From: Entomortierella parvispora
Lineage: Eukaryota > Mortierellomycota > Mortierellomycetes > Mortierellales > Mortierellaceae
Assembly: GCA_963573315.1 (NCBI GenBank)
Contig: OY752146.1
Span: 496,001-560,000 of the forward strand
Direction: 5' to 3'
DNA: 64,000 nt
In this document: positions 11,850-22,948 of the stretch, in pieces
Layout: every line of letters starts with the position of its first letter
Position numbering within the stretch: position 1 is the first letter of the stretch
Made by a program: the position numbers and the translations under genes
The notes under the pieces: model-generated
Seen by the model: the letters and a program-made list of their open reading frames with translations, nothing else
Database searches by the model: none
What the model was told of the DNA's origin: nothing

Positions 11850-12180
11850 AACTATCTCCAGTCGCGATGACGGCCGATTCTTCACGGTGAGCATCTACGC
11901 TTGGCTGCCACGAGCCGGCTATCTCTGCTGTGACACCCCTCTTTTTTCCAGGACGCGATCAACAGATCATCTCAGTAACTTCTTGCACGTTTTGAGTGCA
12001 ATTTAGGAACTTACTGAACTACAGTAGCTAGACAACCCAGTAAGTACCCGCAGAACAGCACTCCTATTTGAGAACATCCTTGCCCGTTTATTAGACAGTT
12101 TTCCCCCATTCCTCCAAGGACTTCAGCATCCGCAATCAGAGCATCCGTGGGCAAATACCAGCCACAGTTCCAGCCACCAG
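11850..12180. other. non-coding stretch
   Basis: No gene, RNA or repeat recognised. Confidence 0.35.
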
Positions 12181-12183
12181 AAC

Positions 12184-12552
12184 ATGGTCATCATTTCGTA
12201 CACGCGTCCCACCTTCCACGACAGCAGGTCCATGACAGCACATCCACGGCAATTACTACAAACTGGGGCAACGTTTCGTTACACTTTACCCTTTGTAGTG
12301 TCAAGCCCCACTGTATTGCCACCAGATAACCTCGATATTTTCCTCCATGGCACCGACAGGGACAGTTTGACCATCAAGGCTGATTACGAAGAGCTCCATT
12401 CTTTAGTAAAGCCTGCTCTCATAGAATTTTGGGGTCAATGGTCGAAGAACACGACAAAACAATACCGTCGTAGATTGGAGTTCATCAAGCTAGTTGACCA
12501 GGAGGCTGAAAGGGAAGGACAAGAGGTCTTATCTATCTTGGACGAAGAGTAA
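12184..12552 (+). CDS. unassigned 122-residue ORF, possibly N-terminal fragment of a transposon integrase-type protein
   Basis: Open from ATG 12184 to a stop at 12552. The last 60 residues are helical and charged (ALIEFWGQWSKNTTKQYRRR, then LEFIKLVDQEAEREGQEVLS), a style seen in the N-terminal SAM-like or core-binding segments of tyrosine recombinases and Ndc10-like proteins, where a line such as W-x-x-x-T-x-x-x-Y is usual. No catalytic domain follows; the downstream sequence belongs to a pseudogene on the other strand. It may be a truncated mobile-element relic or chance coding. Function not assigned. Confidence 0.25.
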   Translation: MVIISYTRPTFHDSRSMTAHPRQLLQTGATFRYTLPFVVSSPTVLPPDNLDIFLHGTDRDSLTIKADYEELHSLVKPALIEFWGQWSKNTTKQYRRRLEFIKLVDQEAEREGQEVLSILDEE

Positions 12553-12643
12553 TACAGAGGGATGATAGTCAACGCGTTCAAGCCTCGGCTAAAGACAGAG
12601 ATTTTATTCCAGTCAAGTGGGCAAAGGGGTATGCAGTGAAAGA

Positions 12644-14134
12644 TTAGCTTCTCCGCTTCGTGGAGCAGTCCTCATAGCTGCTGTCATCGTAGTCAGCAGG
12701 GCGTTTTCGCGCATTCCTGAGTCGGTCAATGAACTGTACCACTGTACATGCATGATCCTTGAGGAAGACGTGGCTAAAGTTGGTGCCGCTGACATGTATC
12801 ACGGCCTGCTGTGCGCCACGCGCGTCCTTCTCGGGAACTTCAACAGCTGGTGGCAGCCTGGGACCACTTACCATGGGGTATGCAACGACCAAGCTAATAG
12901 AGAGATGTTGTTAGGGCAGAATTTCCCGAAGTCCTTGACATGGTCCTGAATGTAAGATGCCGAAACCATAGTCAGTGCCTCCTTTTCCCAGAACCTCTTG
13001 TAGAGTGTGGCTGGGCTCTGATGCAGCTTCATCCGGATGAAGACAGGGACCATCCGAGGCGCTGTCAATCTGGATGAAAAATACTGTGTCTGGTCCCGAC
13101 GGCTTGTTGCTGAGGAAGAAAAATGAAGCGACAGGCGTGTTGTTGCGAGCTGAATGGTGGTTGACATGTGCGTCCATAAACTCCTCCATCGAGCATGCCT
13201 TGCAGGAGTGCAAGTTCTCTCCAGACAAACCTCCACCTAGCCGACAAGATCAAGACACATCTCCAAGATCGAGGGCTGATGCTGGCAATCAGAGAGACGT
13301 CGCGACTTGAATATGTCTCACTGAAAACGCCCCTCATGTACCACCCAAAGGTGTGTCCCTGAGCAGCTGCGTCCATCCGATCCATCAACTCCTTGAGAGC
13401 CGTCTGAAAACTGGGGTCCGTCGCGGTGAAGTAGTTCTCCAGAGCCTACGAAAGTATAGGCCGAGAATTTCTCAAAGGCAGTCTTAACAGACGTGTCAAC
13501 ACGTGCGTCTTTGTGCCATTGGTCAAGGTGGTCAGCTCACGGTGGAGATTGCGTTTGATGGTCCTGTGCTCCCATGCAACGGTCTTGTCTGTGTCCTCGA
13601 TGAGAGACTTCCATGAGCCAAGTATATAGCAATTGTACTTGCCAGAAAAAGGAGTATTAGGACGCGAACCATCCGAAAGAGAGCCAGGGAGGGGAGTTAG
13701 GGCTCGAGAAGGGACAGGTGCATGGACTATGGCATACAGTTGGAGAGGTGAGCCAAAGTTAGTAAAGCGTGCGGTGTGGACAAGAACAAAGCGCGTTTGC
13801 ATTACAAGGTGGCGGTCGCTGGAAGAAGTGATGCGGATCGTTTTTTTATGCAACTTGTCCGGGAACATGTCCGAGAGATTGTCTGTTTCATCGAGCTCTT
13901 CCTTCAAGGGAACGTCGCCTAGCGAAATGTGTTTGCGGTCCTTCTTTGGAACAAGAGGAATGGAGACGCGCCAGAGGGCAAGGTCTTTTGCTGCAATGTC
14001 ATTATGTCGTCAAACTGAGGAGACATGTTGTTGAGGTCATCCGCAGTGGCATGCGGCGTATTGGGAGGGATTGACGGAGAACGCGTTGGACCTCCGTCGA
14101 CAAGGAAGAAAAGAGTCAGAGGGCTGTTGTCCAT
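12644..14134 (-). pseudogene. Crinkler (CRN)-type effector-like pseudogene
   Basis: The start at 14134 reads MDNSPLTLFFLVDGGPT, then a decayed form of the ubiquitin-like Crinkler N-terminal domain (TADDLN, QFDDI, TLQQKTL). In another frame (13907 onward) comes KEELDETDNLSDMFPD and KKTIRI, which is the expected end of that domain. The C-terminal part is split over three frames: ENYFTATDPSFQTALKEL near 13430, EFMDAHVNHHSARNNTP near 13180, PVFIRMKLHQ near 13030, SLVVAYP near 12890 and VVQFIDRLRNARKR to the stop at 12644. At least four frame changes are needed, so this is a dead copy. Crinkler proteins are modular effectors known from oomycetes and several fungi, with a C-terminal part often related to nucleases or kinases. 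Which C-terminal class this is cannot be decided here. Confidence 0.6.
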
Positions 14135-14139
14135 GTGCA

Positions 14140-14946
14140 GCGAAGCATCCATGAAAAGAATGTCGAAGAAAGAGCGTGGTGGCGATGGCAAAGACAAAGT
14201 TGATGAGAGACACCCGTATGACGCGGCTGAAGAAGAGGAGCATGAGACTTTGAGAATGAGTTGCCTTCCTGCATGTGATGAGCATGACTTGTCGGGCACA
14301 CTCGTGGACAAGAGAAGGGAGAGGTTCAGGGCGGGCAAAGATCAAATCACAGCGACGACGGGGTGGCTTGGCTCCTTTTTTTCTTTTTGGACTGCACTGC
14401 ACGCGTTTCCTCTCTCTCTCTCTCTCATTCCTGGCTTCTGAGAAACCCATGGGACTCACCGATAATACTACAAACTCCCTCATGGGCTTTCAAGGACGTG
14501 GACTTGACGACAGCCAGCTGCAGGACAGAGGGTTCAACGCGACAAGCAGGGACCTGACGACAAAGCAAAAAACGTTGCGTTGCACAAGTGGTTTTTTCCA
14601 ACCATCTGTTGATCTCTTTTTGCTTCGCCAACACTTGCATAATTCCATGCTCCAGACTGCGAGCACTGCCTGGTCAACGAGGAAGCGGTGGGAAGAACCC
14701 CTCCGGGAAAGAAAGTTTCCATCCTACTCTTCTTTCTTTCTCTTTTTCGCTCCATCCCCTTCCTCAGACTCTGTTCAGTCATTTGTACTATTCGACAATT
14801 CCCACTGTCTTTCACTCGTTGCTTCGATTTCTAGAGCAATCGACAATTCCCAGGTGCCATGAGGACGACGACCACAAGTACGCAAGCTCTAAAAGTCGAC
14901 AAGGATCTAACACCCGAGTATACTTTTGTATGTAACAGGATTCAAT
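14140..14946 (+). promoter_or_regulatory. upstream region of the NLR gene, C/T-rich
   Basis: Contains GGTGGCTTGGCTC at 14362-14374, a CT microsatellite (14410-14430), and C/T-rich leader sequence up to the start at 14947. An ATG at 14859 opens only a short frame. Sequence around 14395 (gcactgcacgcgt) recurs at 56412, ahead of an NLR exon-1 fragment, so this promoter block is shared between copies. Confidence 0.4.
14362..14374 (+). promoter_or_regulatory. recurring promoter motif GGTGGCTTGGCTC
   Basis: The same 13-mer occurs at 41054-41066 (+), 47448-47460 (+) and 56375-56387 (-), and in a diverged form near 22693, in each case 0.2-0.6 kb from the start of a gene or gene relic and next to C/T-rich sequence. 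It may be a core element or simply part of duplicated promoters. Confidence 0.4.
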
Positions 14947-17900
14947 ATGCCACTCAAATGGTGGTCGCTTCCTGCAAAAGAGGCTTTGACCCGCGCAAGA
15001 ATCAGCATCGAGGAAGCCCGAGGAGCAAGATCCGACCGCGATATCACTAAGCTCTACCGCAGTGCCAAGGAAGAACTCGATAGAGTCGACGAAAAGAAAA
15101 CGGATACCGCCGCATTGACAGAGATTGTTACTGCCTTCCAAGAACTCGCCGAGATACTTGATCGAGGGGGAGAAAAGTCTCGAGAGAGGGCTGAAAAGTG
15201 CAGACAAAAAGCAAAATCTCTGAAGTAGGTCCTTTTTTTGCTTTTCATGGGCGACCTGCGAGACTCTCTAACTTACAACAATGTCGCGTTAGGCAAAAAC
15301 TTGACGAGGTAAAGAAAACTGATTCGACTGCCGTTTCATCATCCTCAGTCGGACCAGGGTCGCAGGCGATTATATCAGACGCTCTTCTGAACACTTTAAC
15401 AGATAAGTCTTTGTCGTAAAATGATCACCAGCGCAACTACCACTGCTATTAACATTTCTGCTATAACTTCATTTAAAGTGTCAGTCGCAGCCGTTGTCGA
15501 CGATCCTCAACAGCAGCCTCCTCCTTCCTCTCAAGCGATAACGTCTGTCTCCACTGCCACTGAACTGCTGCCATCACCGTTGTTCTTTAGTAAGGACGTA
15601 ATCCCTGTACCTTATGCGTGCCTGCTACCTAGTCCAGGCGAGTCATTCCTAACCACCCGCCAACTCGCTTGTGGCATCACCCTGTTGCAGGATTCGGTTC
15701 AGGAAGATTTTATCTCTCCCGATACTCGGAGTTGGCGACAAAGCACCTTGAACAACCCGGATGAGAAGGCTCGACTGGAGATCATTTCTTTTCGCATTAT
15801 CAGGGCATTTGCTGACGGTACCATGAAGGATGCTACATCCATTGCCGAGGTCGTCCAATTGGCGCCTGTGCTAGCTAGTGATCATTTTCGATCTCTTCTC
15901 GAGGCTTTCGTCGGTGCTGTTGACCAATCAAGGATTCTCCAATTCGATTTATTGGAAGGGCTAGCCAAGGTCATTCATGGAGCTGCTCCATGGCCCTTCA
16001 AGTCAGATGGCTCCAAAATGTCCCAAAGAGCTGCTCCAGAATCCATTGACTCGGACGACCTCTCGAGAATTCTTGCGTGCCTTCATACTCAGCTTCAATC
16101 TACCCACTCAGAGAGTCACCGAAATCGATATCGGTTACTGCTTGCCATTTCGCAGATTTTAGATGCGATGGTGGATGCCAATATTGGCGATCTCAGCCGC
16201 ATCGACCTCCATGGGCCATTGATGGATCTTCTTAGAGAACCCGTATTTAACCTTCCAAGCGGCTTATGCCTTGCAGGCACTGTTCAATGTGTCTGATGAT
16301 GACAATATCTGGCGCGCAGGATCCAGACGACTATGGATTTTATTGAAAGGCGGTGCAGGATTCACCACAGTACCCGATCTGAAGGGCGCCTTGGATAGTC
16401 TGGAGACCCTATATGAAGCTGGCAAAGGAGGCTTGGAGTTGCTCAATAATATCTTAGGGGCGATCAAAACCCGCGAAGGCCCCACATTCTCGGTGAAAGA
16501 CGGTCTTCAGTTCAAGGAGGCGTGGTATCGCGCCATTCGCATGGCTGAATCATACATCGAACATGGCAGGCTTACGTTGTTCAAGGACCTGGTGGTCAAA
16601 GCGCCTTGCCGAGACCAATTCATGTTTCAGTGGGGAATCTGTCAATTGCTTGGCTTGTTCGCAGCCGATGCTTCCCAGTGGGACCAAGAGCCACGGCAGG
16701 AAGCAATAGCTTTCCTTGGAGCACTCTATAAGGACATCGGACTTTGGAATCTGCAAAAGGGAGTTGATCACGTCATTCTCGACGCGCTCTCCAATGTGAC
16801 GTCTAGCAATGATACGAATCTGAAGGGTATGTCAGTATGTCGTGTCATGTCCATATCCATGTATTCATGTTTAGGCAACAGGAGTTTTCTTTGGTATATG
16901 ACCCTAATTTTTTTTTCTCACTTTTGATCTTCATAGTTGCTGAACTCTTGCTGATGGATATCAGAAATCAAAGCCCTGCCCTTGAACCAATGGCTGATCT
17001 GCAGTCACCACTTTGGGTTCATATCCGACCTGCGGATCCAGCTACATGTACAGTGTCGCATGTCTCCCTTTAAAGTCTGTTCAAGATCAGGATCGTCGGA
17101 ACGCAAAGGTGGAGAACCTACCTGATCCATCTCCGGAGCCAAGTCTCGACGTTATTAACGCCGCACTCAAGGCCTACCATGCACGAGACCTCACTATCCT
17201 TAGAGTTTCAGGAGAAAAACTGGATCTGGAGACATGCTTCGTCAACCTTGCTATCGTCCAGGCGCCTGCACAACGAGAAAAGGAAAAGAAGGACCTCAAG
17301 GAGCAGGCGATGGTCTTTTATCGGATCCCAAGCTCTGAGAAAGTGGAAAACACAGATACCCAGTCATTGATCCCATTGGAGCAGCTTTTTAACAAGCGAA
17401 GGTTACGAGATGGAACGGAGAACGTCCCCAGACGGATTTTGGTGCAAGGACGAGCAGGCGTTGGAAAAACAACATTGTGCAAGAAGCTTGTCCATGCTCA
17501 TCACAAGGGACTATGGAATGATGTATTCGACACCGTACTGCGAATCCCATTGCGCCAACTCAGGGGATTCAAAGGCAGCACCTTGGAATCACTATTTCGC
17601 GAAAAGATTTTTATCAATCAAAATTGTGATCAAGAACAGGCAGAGTTGGCCAAAGCTCTTGCAGTTCACGCTGAAAAAGGCAAGGTGCTTTTCATCTTAG
17701 AAGGTCTCGATGAGATTGTGTCAGATACTGAAGGCGATGAACGATTGGTGTTCAGGTCATTATTAACGACCTTGATCAGCCAACAACATGTTGTTGTTAC
17801 TACAAGACCTTCTGGGGCGGATAGTGAGCTGTTGCAAAGAATTGATCTGGAGCTTGAAACCGTTGGATTCAGTCAGCAGAATGTCAACGACTTTCTGGTC

Positions 17901-20900
17901 AATGTTTTGAAGCCTGATGCAGCGAAGACAGTCCAGAACTTTATTCGACGAACACCTTTGATCCAAGATCTTGTCAACATCCCTGTGCAACTCGACGTGA
18001 TCTGCTTCAGGTGGGACTCGCTTCCTCAGGACGGACTACAGATCACGATGACGGGACTATATCAACTCATGGTGTGGAAACTGTGGTGTAAGGATGCTAT
18101 TCGACTAAAGAAGAAAACCGAAAACGGGAAGGATCTCATAGAACGACATGTACACAACTATAGTGCCGAGGATATCGATGAACTGATGGCCAACGAGGCA
18201 CAACATCTTGGGTATCTCGCGTTTAAAGGGATGAGCAGCAACCATCAAATCGAATTCTCCGAAAGAGACATCCTCAGTGCATTTGGACAACTCAAGTGCA
18301 AAGAAGCGGCCAAGCAGCGGCTCTCACTCCCAGAGCTCGTGGATATCATGAAGGAGACATCATTTTTGCATACATCAGATGTGGACCTGGATTTCAGAGG
18401 CGGCAATTTTCAACAAGCCTGGCATTTCCTGCATCTGACCTTTCAAGAATACTTTGCAGCAACTTGGATAGTCCGCCATTTTTGCCGCAAACAATCACAC
18501 CCGACAGCCGGAATGATGACAGAAGATCAAATGATGACATTTGTTCACCGACACAAATACAACCCTCAGTATGAGATTGTATGGACGATGGTGGCAGGAT
18601 TGTTGGAAGGAAAACCGTTGAAGGATTTCTTTGACCTTTTACAAGCAGCACCACGCGATTGGATCGGGGGCCGGCACCAGCAGATACTAGCATCCTGCTT
18701 GAATGAGGCTCGAGCTCGATTGGACCCGACAGTCCGGGAAGATTTAGACGCAGAGCGCAAGAAGTGGCTACGCTTTGAGATGCAAACAAGCCGATATGAT
18801 AACTACAGCGTAAGTATGCTGGGCAGTCGACTCTCATGCCCAGAGGACTTCGTGATTGAAATACTAGGCGCAGTTTCATCGTGGAAAATGACCCTTATCC
18901 GAACGTTGCAAGCTCGCCCTGTGTTGTCAGATTTATCAATCCAATTTCTCATCTCTGCGCTCGAGGACGAAGATGAAGATATCAGATCTTCAGGAGCGAG
19001 AGCATTACACAGGCAGTCTGAGTTGCCAGCATTGGCGATTCAGCCTCTACTTTTAGCGCTCAAGGACAAAAAAGAGAATGCCAGGTCTTTAGCAGCATCA
19101 TCATTAGCAAACCAATCTCAGCTGCCTGAATCAGCAATCCAACCACTCACTGCTGCACTCAAGGATGAATATCAGCTGGTCAGAGCTTCAGCAGCATCGG
19201 CACTAAGCAGGCAAAATGCGTTGCCAGAATCAGTCATCCAGGCCCTCATTGAAGCACTCAAGGATAAAGATTCAAACGTCAGATCCACTGCAGCGTTAGC
19301 ATTGGGAAAACAATCCGTGATACCGGAATCAGCCATTCAGCCGCTCATTGCTTCACTCAGAGATGAACATAGGAAACCCTGGTCTTCAGCCGTAACTGCG
19401 TTGGGCGCACACTCCATGTTGCCCGAATCAGGCATCCAAGCTCTCTTTGAAGCACTCAACGATAACGATGAAGACGTCAGATCCTCAGCAGTATCGGCAT
19501 TAAGCAACCAATCAACATTGTCGGAATCAGCCATCCAGTCTATCATCGCAGCTCTCGGGAAGGGAGAGGAGGATACCACGTATTCAGAACCAGTATTGAG
19601 CGAGCTCCCTACGTCGCCGGAATCAGCCATTCAGTCCCTCATTGTAAAACTAAAGGACGAACACAGGGATGCGAGGTCTTCAGCAGCCTCGGCGTTACGT
19701 GAACGGTCTACACTGCCGGAATCAGTGGTGCCATCCTTAATTGCCGCACTCAAAGACGAACATGAGGACGTCAGATCTTCAGCAGCAAGGGCCTTCGGCG
19801 GGAAGCTTGCGTTGCCGAGATCAGCCATCGAACCCTTGATTGAAGCACTCCGGGATGAGCATAAGGATGTGAGGTCTTTCGCTGCAGAAGCACTAAGCGA
19901 GCAATCCACGTTGCCAGAATCAGTAATTGAGTCCCTCATTGCAGCACTTAAGAATGAAGATGAGGATGTCAGGTTTTTAGCAGTATTGGTATTGGGCGGG
20001 AAAGTTGCATTGCCAGAGTTCGTCATCCAGTCTCTGATTTCTGCAGTTAAAGATGAGAACGAAAAAGTCGGGTTTTCGGCGGCATCGGTGTTGGGCGAGA
20101 AGAGTACGTTGCCGGAATCTGTCATCCAGACTCTTATCATTTCACTCAATGATGATCGTAAGTATGTCAGATCGTCAACAGCAAAAGCATTGGGCGGGAA
20201 ATCAACGTTACAGGAGTCAGTCATCCAGTCCCTCATTGGTGCACTTGAGGATGATGATGTCAGTGTCAGATCTTCAACAGCAAAAGCATTAGGAAGGAAG
20301 TTGACATTGCCGGAACTAGCCATCCAGCCCCTTGTTGTTGCACTCGGGGATGAACATGAGGACGTCAGATCTTCAGCAGCATCGGCATTAGGCGAGAAGT
20401 CCAGGTTGCTAGAATCGGTCATTCAGCCCCTCATCGCTGCACTCAAGGATGAACACAAGGATGTCAGATCTTTAGCTGTATCGGCATTAGGCAGGCAATA
20501 TGCATTACAGAAACAGCCTTGCAGTCTCTCATTGCTGCACTCAATGACGAACACAAGGATGTCAGATCTTCAGCTGCAAAAGCATTGGCAAGGAAATCGA
20601 GGTTACCGGAAACAGCTATCCAGCCTCTTATCATTGCACTTGGAGAACATGAGGATGTCAGATCTTCAGCAGCAGAAGCATTTGTCAGACAATATAAATT
20701 ACCGGAGAATGCCATTCAGCCCCTCATTGTTGCACTTCGAGATGAACATAAGGATGTCAGATCTTCAGCTGCGACAGCATTAGGCAACCAATCCTGTTTG
20801 CCAACATCAGCCATCCAGCTCCTCAGTGCAGCACTCAGGGATGAGCATGAAGATGTCAGATTATCAGCAGCATGGGAACTCTACTTGCAGTCTACGCTCC

Positions 20901-21906
20901 CGGTATCAGTCATCCAGCCCCTCACTTCTGCACTCAATGATCAACATTTGGATGTCAGATCCTACGCAGCTTTAGCATTGGGCAATTGGCCCATGTTGCC
21001 GGGATTAACCATCCATTCCCTTGTGGTGGCACTCAAGGACAAACATGAGGATGTTAGATCTTCAGCTGCGACAGCATTAGGCAACCAATCCTCTTTGCCA
21101 AAATCAGCCATCCAGCTCCTCAGTGCAGCACTCAGGGATGAGCATGAAGATGTCAGACCTTCAGCTGCGGAAGCATTAGGCAGCCAATCTGCGTTGCCAG
21201 AATCAGTCGTTCTGGCCCTCATTGAAGCACTCAGGGATGAGGATCAATTTGTCAGATTTTCAGCAGCAGGAGCATTAAACAAGCTGTCTTTGTCAGAATC
21301 AGCCATCCAATCTCTCGCTGCTGCACTCAAGGATGAATTCAAGTATGTCAGATCTTCAGCAGCATCGGCACTAGGCAGACAATCTGCGTTGCCAGAATCA
21401 GTCGTCCTGGCCCTCATTGAAGCACTCAGGGATGAGGATCAATTTGTCGGATTTTCAGCAGCAAAAGCATTAAATAAGCTGTCTTTGCCAGAATCAGCCA
21501 TCCCAGCCCTCATTGCTTCACTGAAGGACGAGAAAATCCACGTCGGGTTCTCAGCAGCAAGAGCATTAAGAGGGCAATACATGCTGCCGAAAGCAGCCGT
21601 CAAGTCCCTTGTTGTCGCACTCCAAGACGAAGACAAGAATTCCAAAAAATATGTTTTTCAGATTCTTCAGGATCAGTGTTATTCGCTTTGTACTGCGCTT
21701 CCGGACCTAACAAAAGATGAGATTACGAAAACCATCTATTTCGCTATAGCTGCAGTCGAGTTTTGTATCTGCAGGTGCAGGATGGAAGATTGTGTTTATA
21801 CACGGAACGAGGCATGGTGGACCTGGGAACCATTGGCAGCCACTTCGAAGAGATCATAACATCGGCCGTTGCATCAGTCCAGAGCAGGGCAGGGCTACAG
21901 TCGTAA
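14947..21906 (+). pseudogene. Arm-like/NACHT/HEAT NLR-type protein, frame broken in at least five places
   Basis: Exon 1 (14947-15224) begins MPLKWWSLPAKEALTRAR and is a charged helical N-terminus; a 68-bp GT-AG intron ends at 15292. The Arm-like helical region runs over 15421-16826; a second intron spans 16827-16936. The NACHT ATPase follows, with P-loop GRAGVGKTT near 17450 and Walker B VLFILEGLDEI near 17690, then the helical NACHT-associated region (HFLHLTFQEYFAATWIVRH near 18430). About 27 HEAT repeats of 33 residues (LPESAIQPLI...DVRSSAA pattern) fill 18930-21640, and a short C-terminal cap ends at 21906. Single-base frame changes are needed near 15419, 16252, 17070, 20509 and 21765. 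NLRs of this plan are large families in Mortierella relatives, thought to act in self/non-self or microbe recognition. Coding quality between the breaks is high, so loss is recent or some breaks are sequence errors. Confidence 0.85.
18930..21640 (+). repeat. 99-bp coding repeat array (HEAT repeats)
   Basis: Tandem units of about 99 bp encode the HEAT repeats of the NLR. Neighbouring units differ by only a few residues, and two units near 21180-21290 and 21360-21480 are almost the same, which points to recent unit duplication or exchange. Long antisense ORFs over this block are periodicity artefacts. Confidence 0.75.
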
Positions 21907-22948
21907 TTTTTATACGTTCCTGTTGCAGGACCATTTCTTTAATCAACAGAAACCAATAAAAGTAAAGTGCTCCAACAGTCAAGTAGACCAAGGATTGGAT
22001 GACAATTAAGGTAGAAAGGACATTCAGGATTATGACAGCGATCAAGCCGTAGGACCCTCCCTCTCCCATTTAGCTAATAGTGCAGGCCTGTGTCGATTGA
22101 CAACGGCCTGATCTATCTAGATGGATTACCTCACAAATGTGCTACAGTGTGGCAAACCAAGGTCCAGTCGTCCTTTTGATATCCGATATGGCAGAATGCA
22201 GAATGACTACCGAGACAGTAGCTATTTGGTAGACAATGAAATAGGAAGAATATTATCAGTTCCAGACAAGATCAATCATCGATCTATAATCCCATTTGCT
22301 TCAAAATGGGCTTAGTCCGTGTCCAGCTCCGGCCACCAGGTTATGCCCTGAATTGAGGCACAATGATACGAAGTGAATCGCCCAGCAGCGGTCATTGGCC
22401 TGCCATTTGACAAGAGCAAAAGGCACGAACGCCCATTAAAGTCCTCAAGATCTTTGGTGTGCCTCATTCTTTGTTCTTCCAGTTCATGTTGGGTCAGTCT
22501 GCATACTCTTCCGCTCTCCCACTGCAATAAAAGATGTTGTCCTGTTTTTCCATGATGACTGGCGCCAAGTCGAACCCCTATCCTACGTCTAAACCGGCCT
22601 GAGTGATGCCGTCCTGAATTGTCATTGCCGAGGTCCATGCAAGAGAAAGAGACTGACCAAAAAAAAAAGAAAAGAAAAAGCAGAACCGAGCCGTGGCTTA
22701 GCTCCTCTTCTCGCTCTTTTCTCGCGCGCGTCGCCTTTTCTGCACACACCTCACACTCAGGGCAGAGCAATCATCATCATTTGCATGTCTGCATCCTTCT
22801 CTTCTTTCTTCTCTTGATCCCTCTTGTCCTTGTCCTTGTCCACTTCGACTTCTCCCTTCTTGTCCCACTCGACCGCGCTCCATCAGCACGCATCTACCTT
22901 ACCTCTGTTCTTGCTCTGATCCTCTTCCTCCCTCGCCTGCTGCCCACC
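21907..22948. other. intergenic stretch and Nup58 leader
   Basis: The left 700 bp hold no recognisable gene. From about 22640 the sequence becomes C/T-rich with a motif gtggcttagctcctcttctcgc near 22693, then tandem cttgtcc-type triplets near 22825, leading into the nucleoporin start codon at 22949. The same leader precedes the second nucleoporin copy at 47.4-47.6 kb. Confidence 0.45.

Noticed and set aside
14037-14483. 148-codon minus-strand ORF as a separate gene
   Set aside because: It overlaps the promoter and start of the Crinkler relic; only the frame from 14134 has family features.
18930-21640. Regular 99-bp repeats that could be taken for a CRISPR-like or satellite array; long antisense ORFs across them
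   Set aside because: The repeats are continuous in one coding frame and encode HEAT units; antisense frames are open only because of the period.
22312-22770. 152-codon minus-strand ORF upstream of NUP58
   Set aside because: Lies over the C/T-rich leader; composition follows low complexity.
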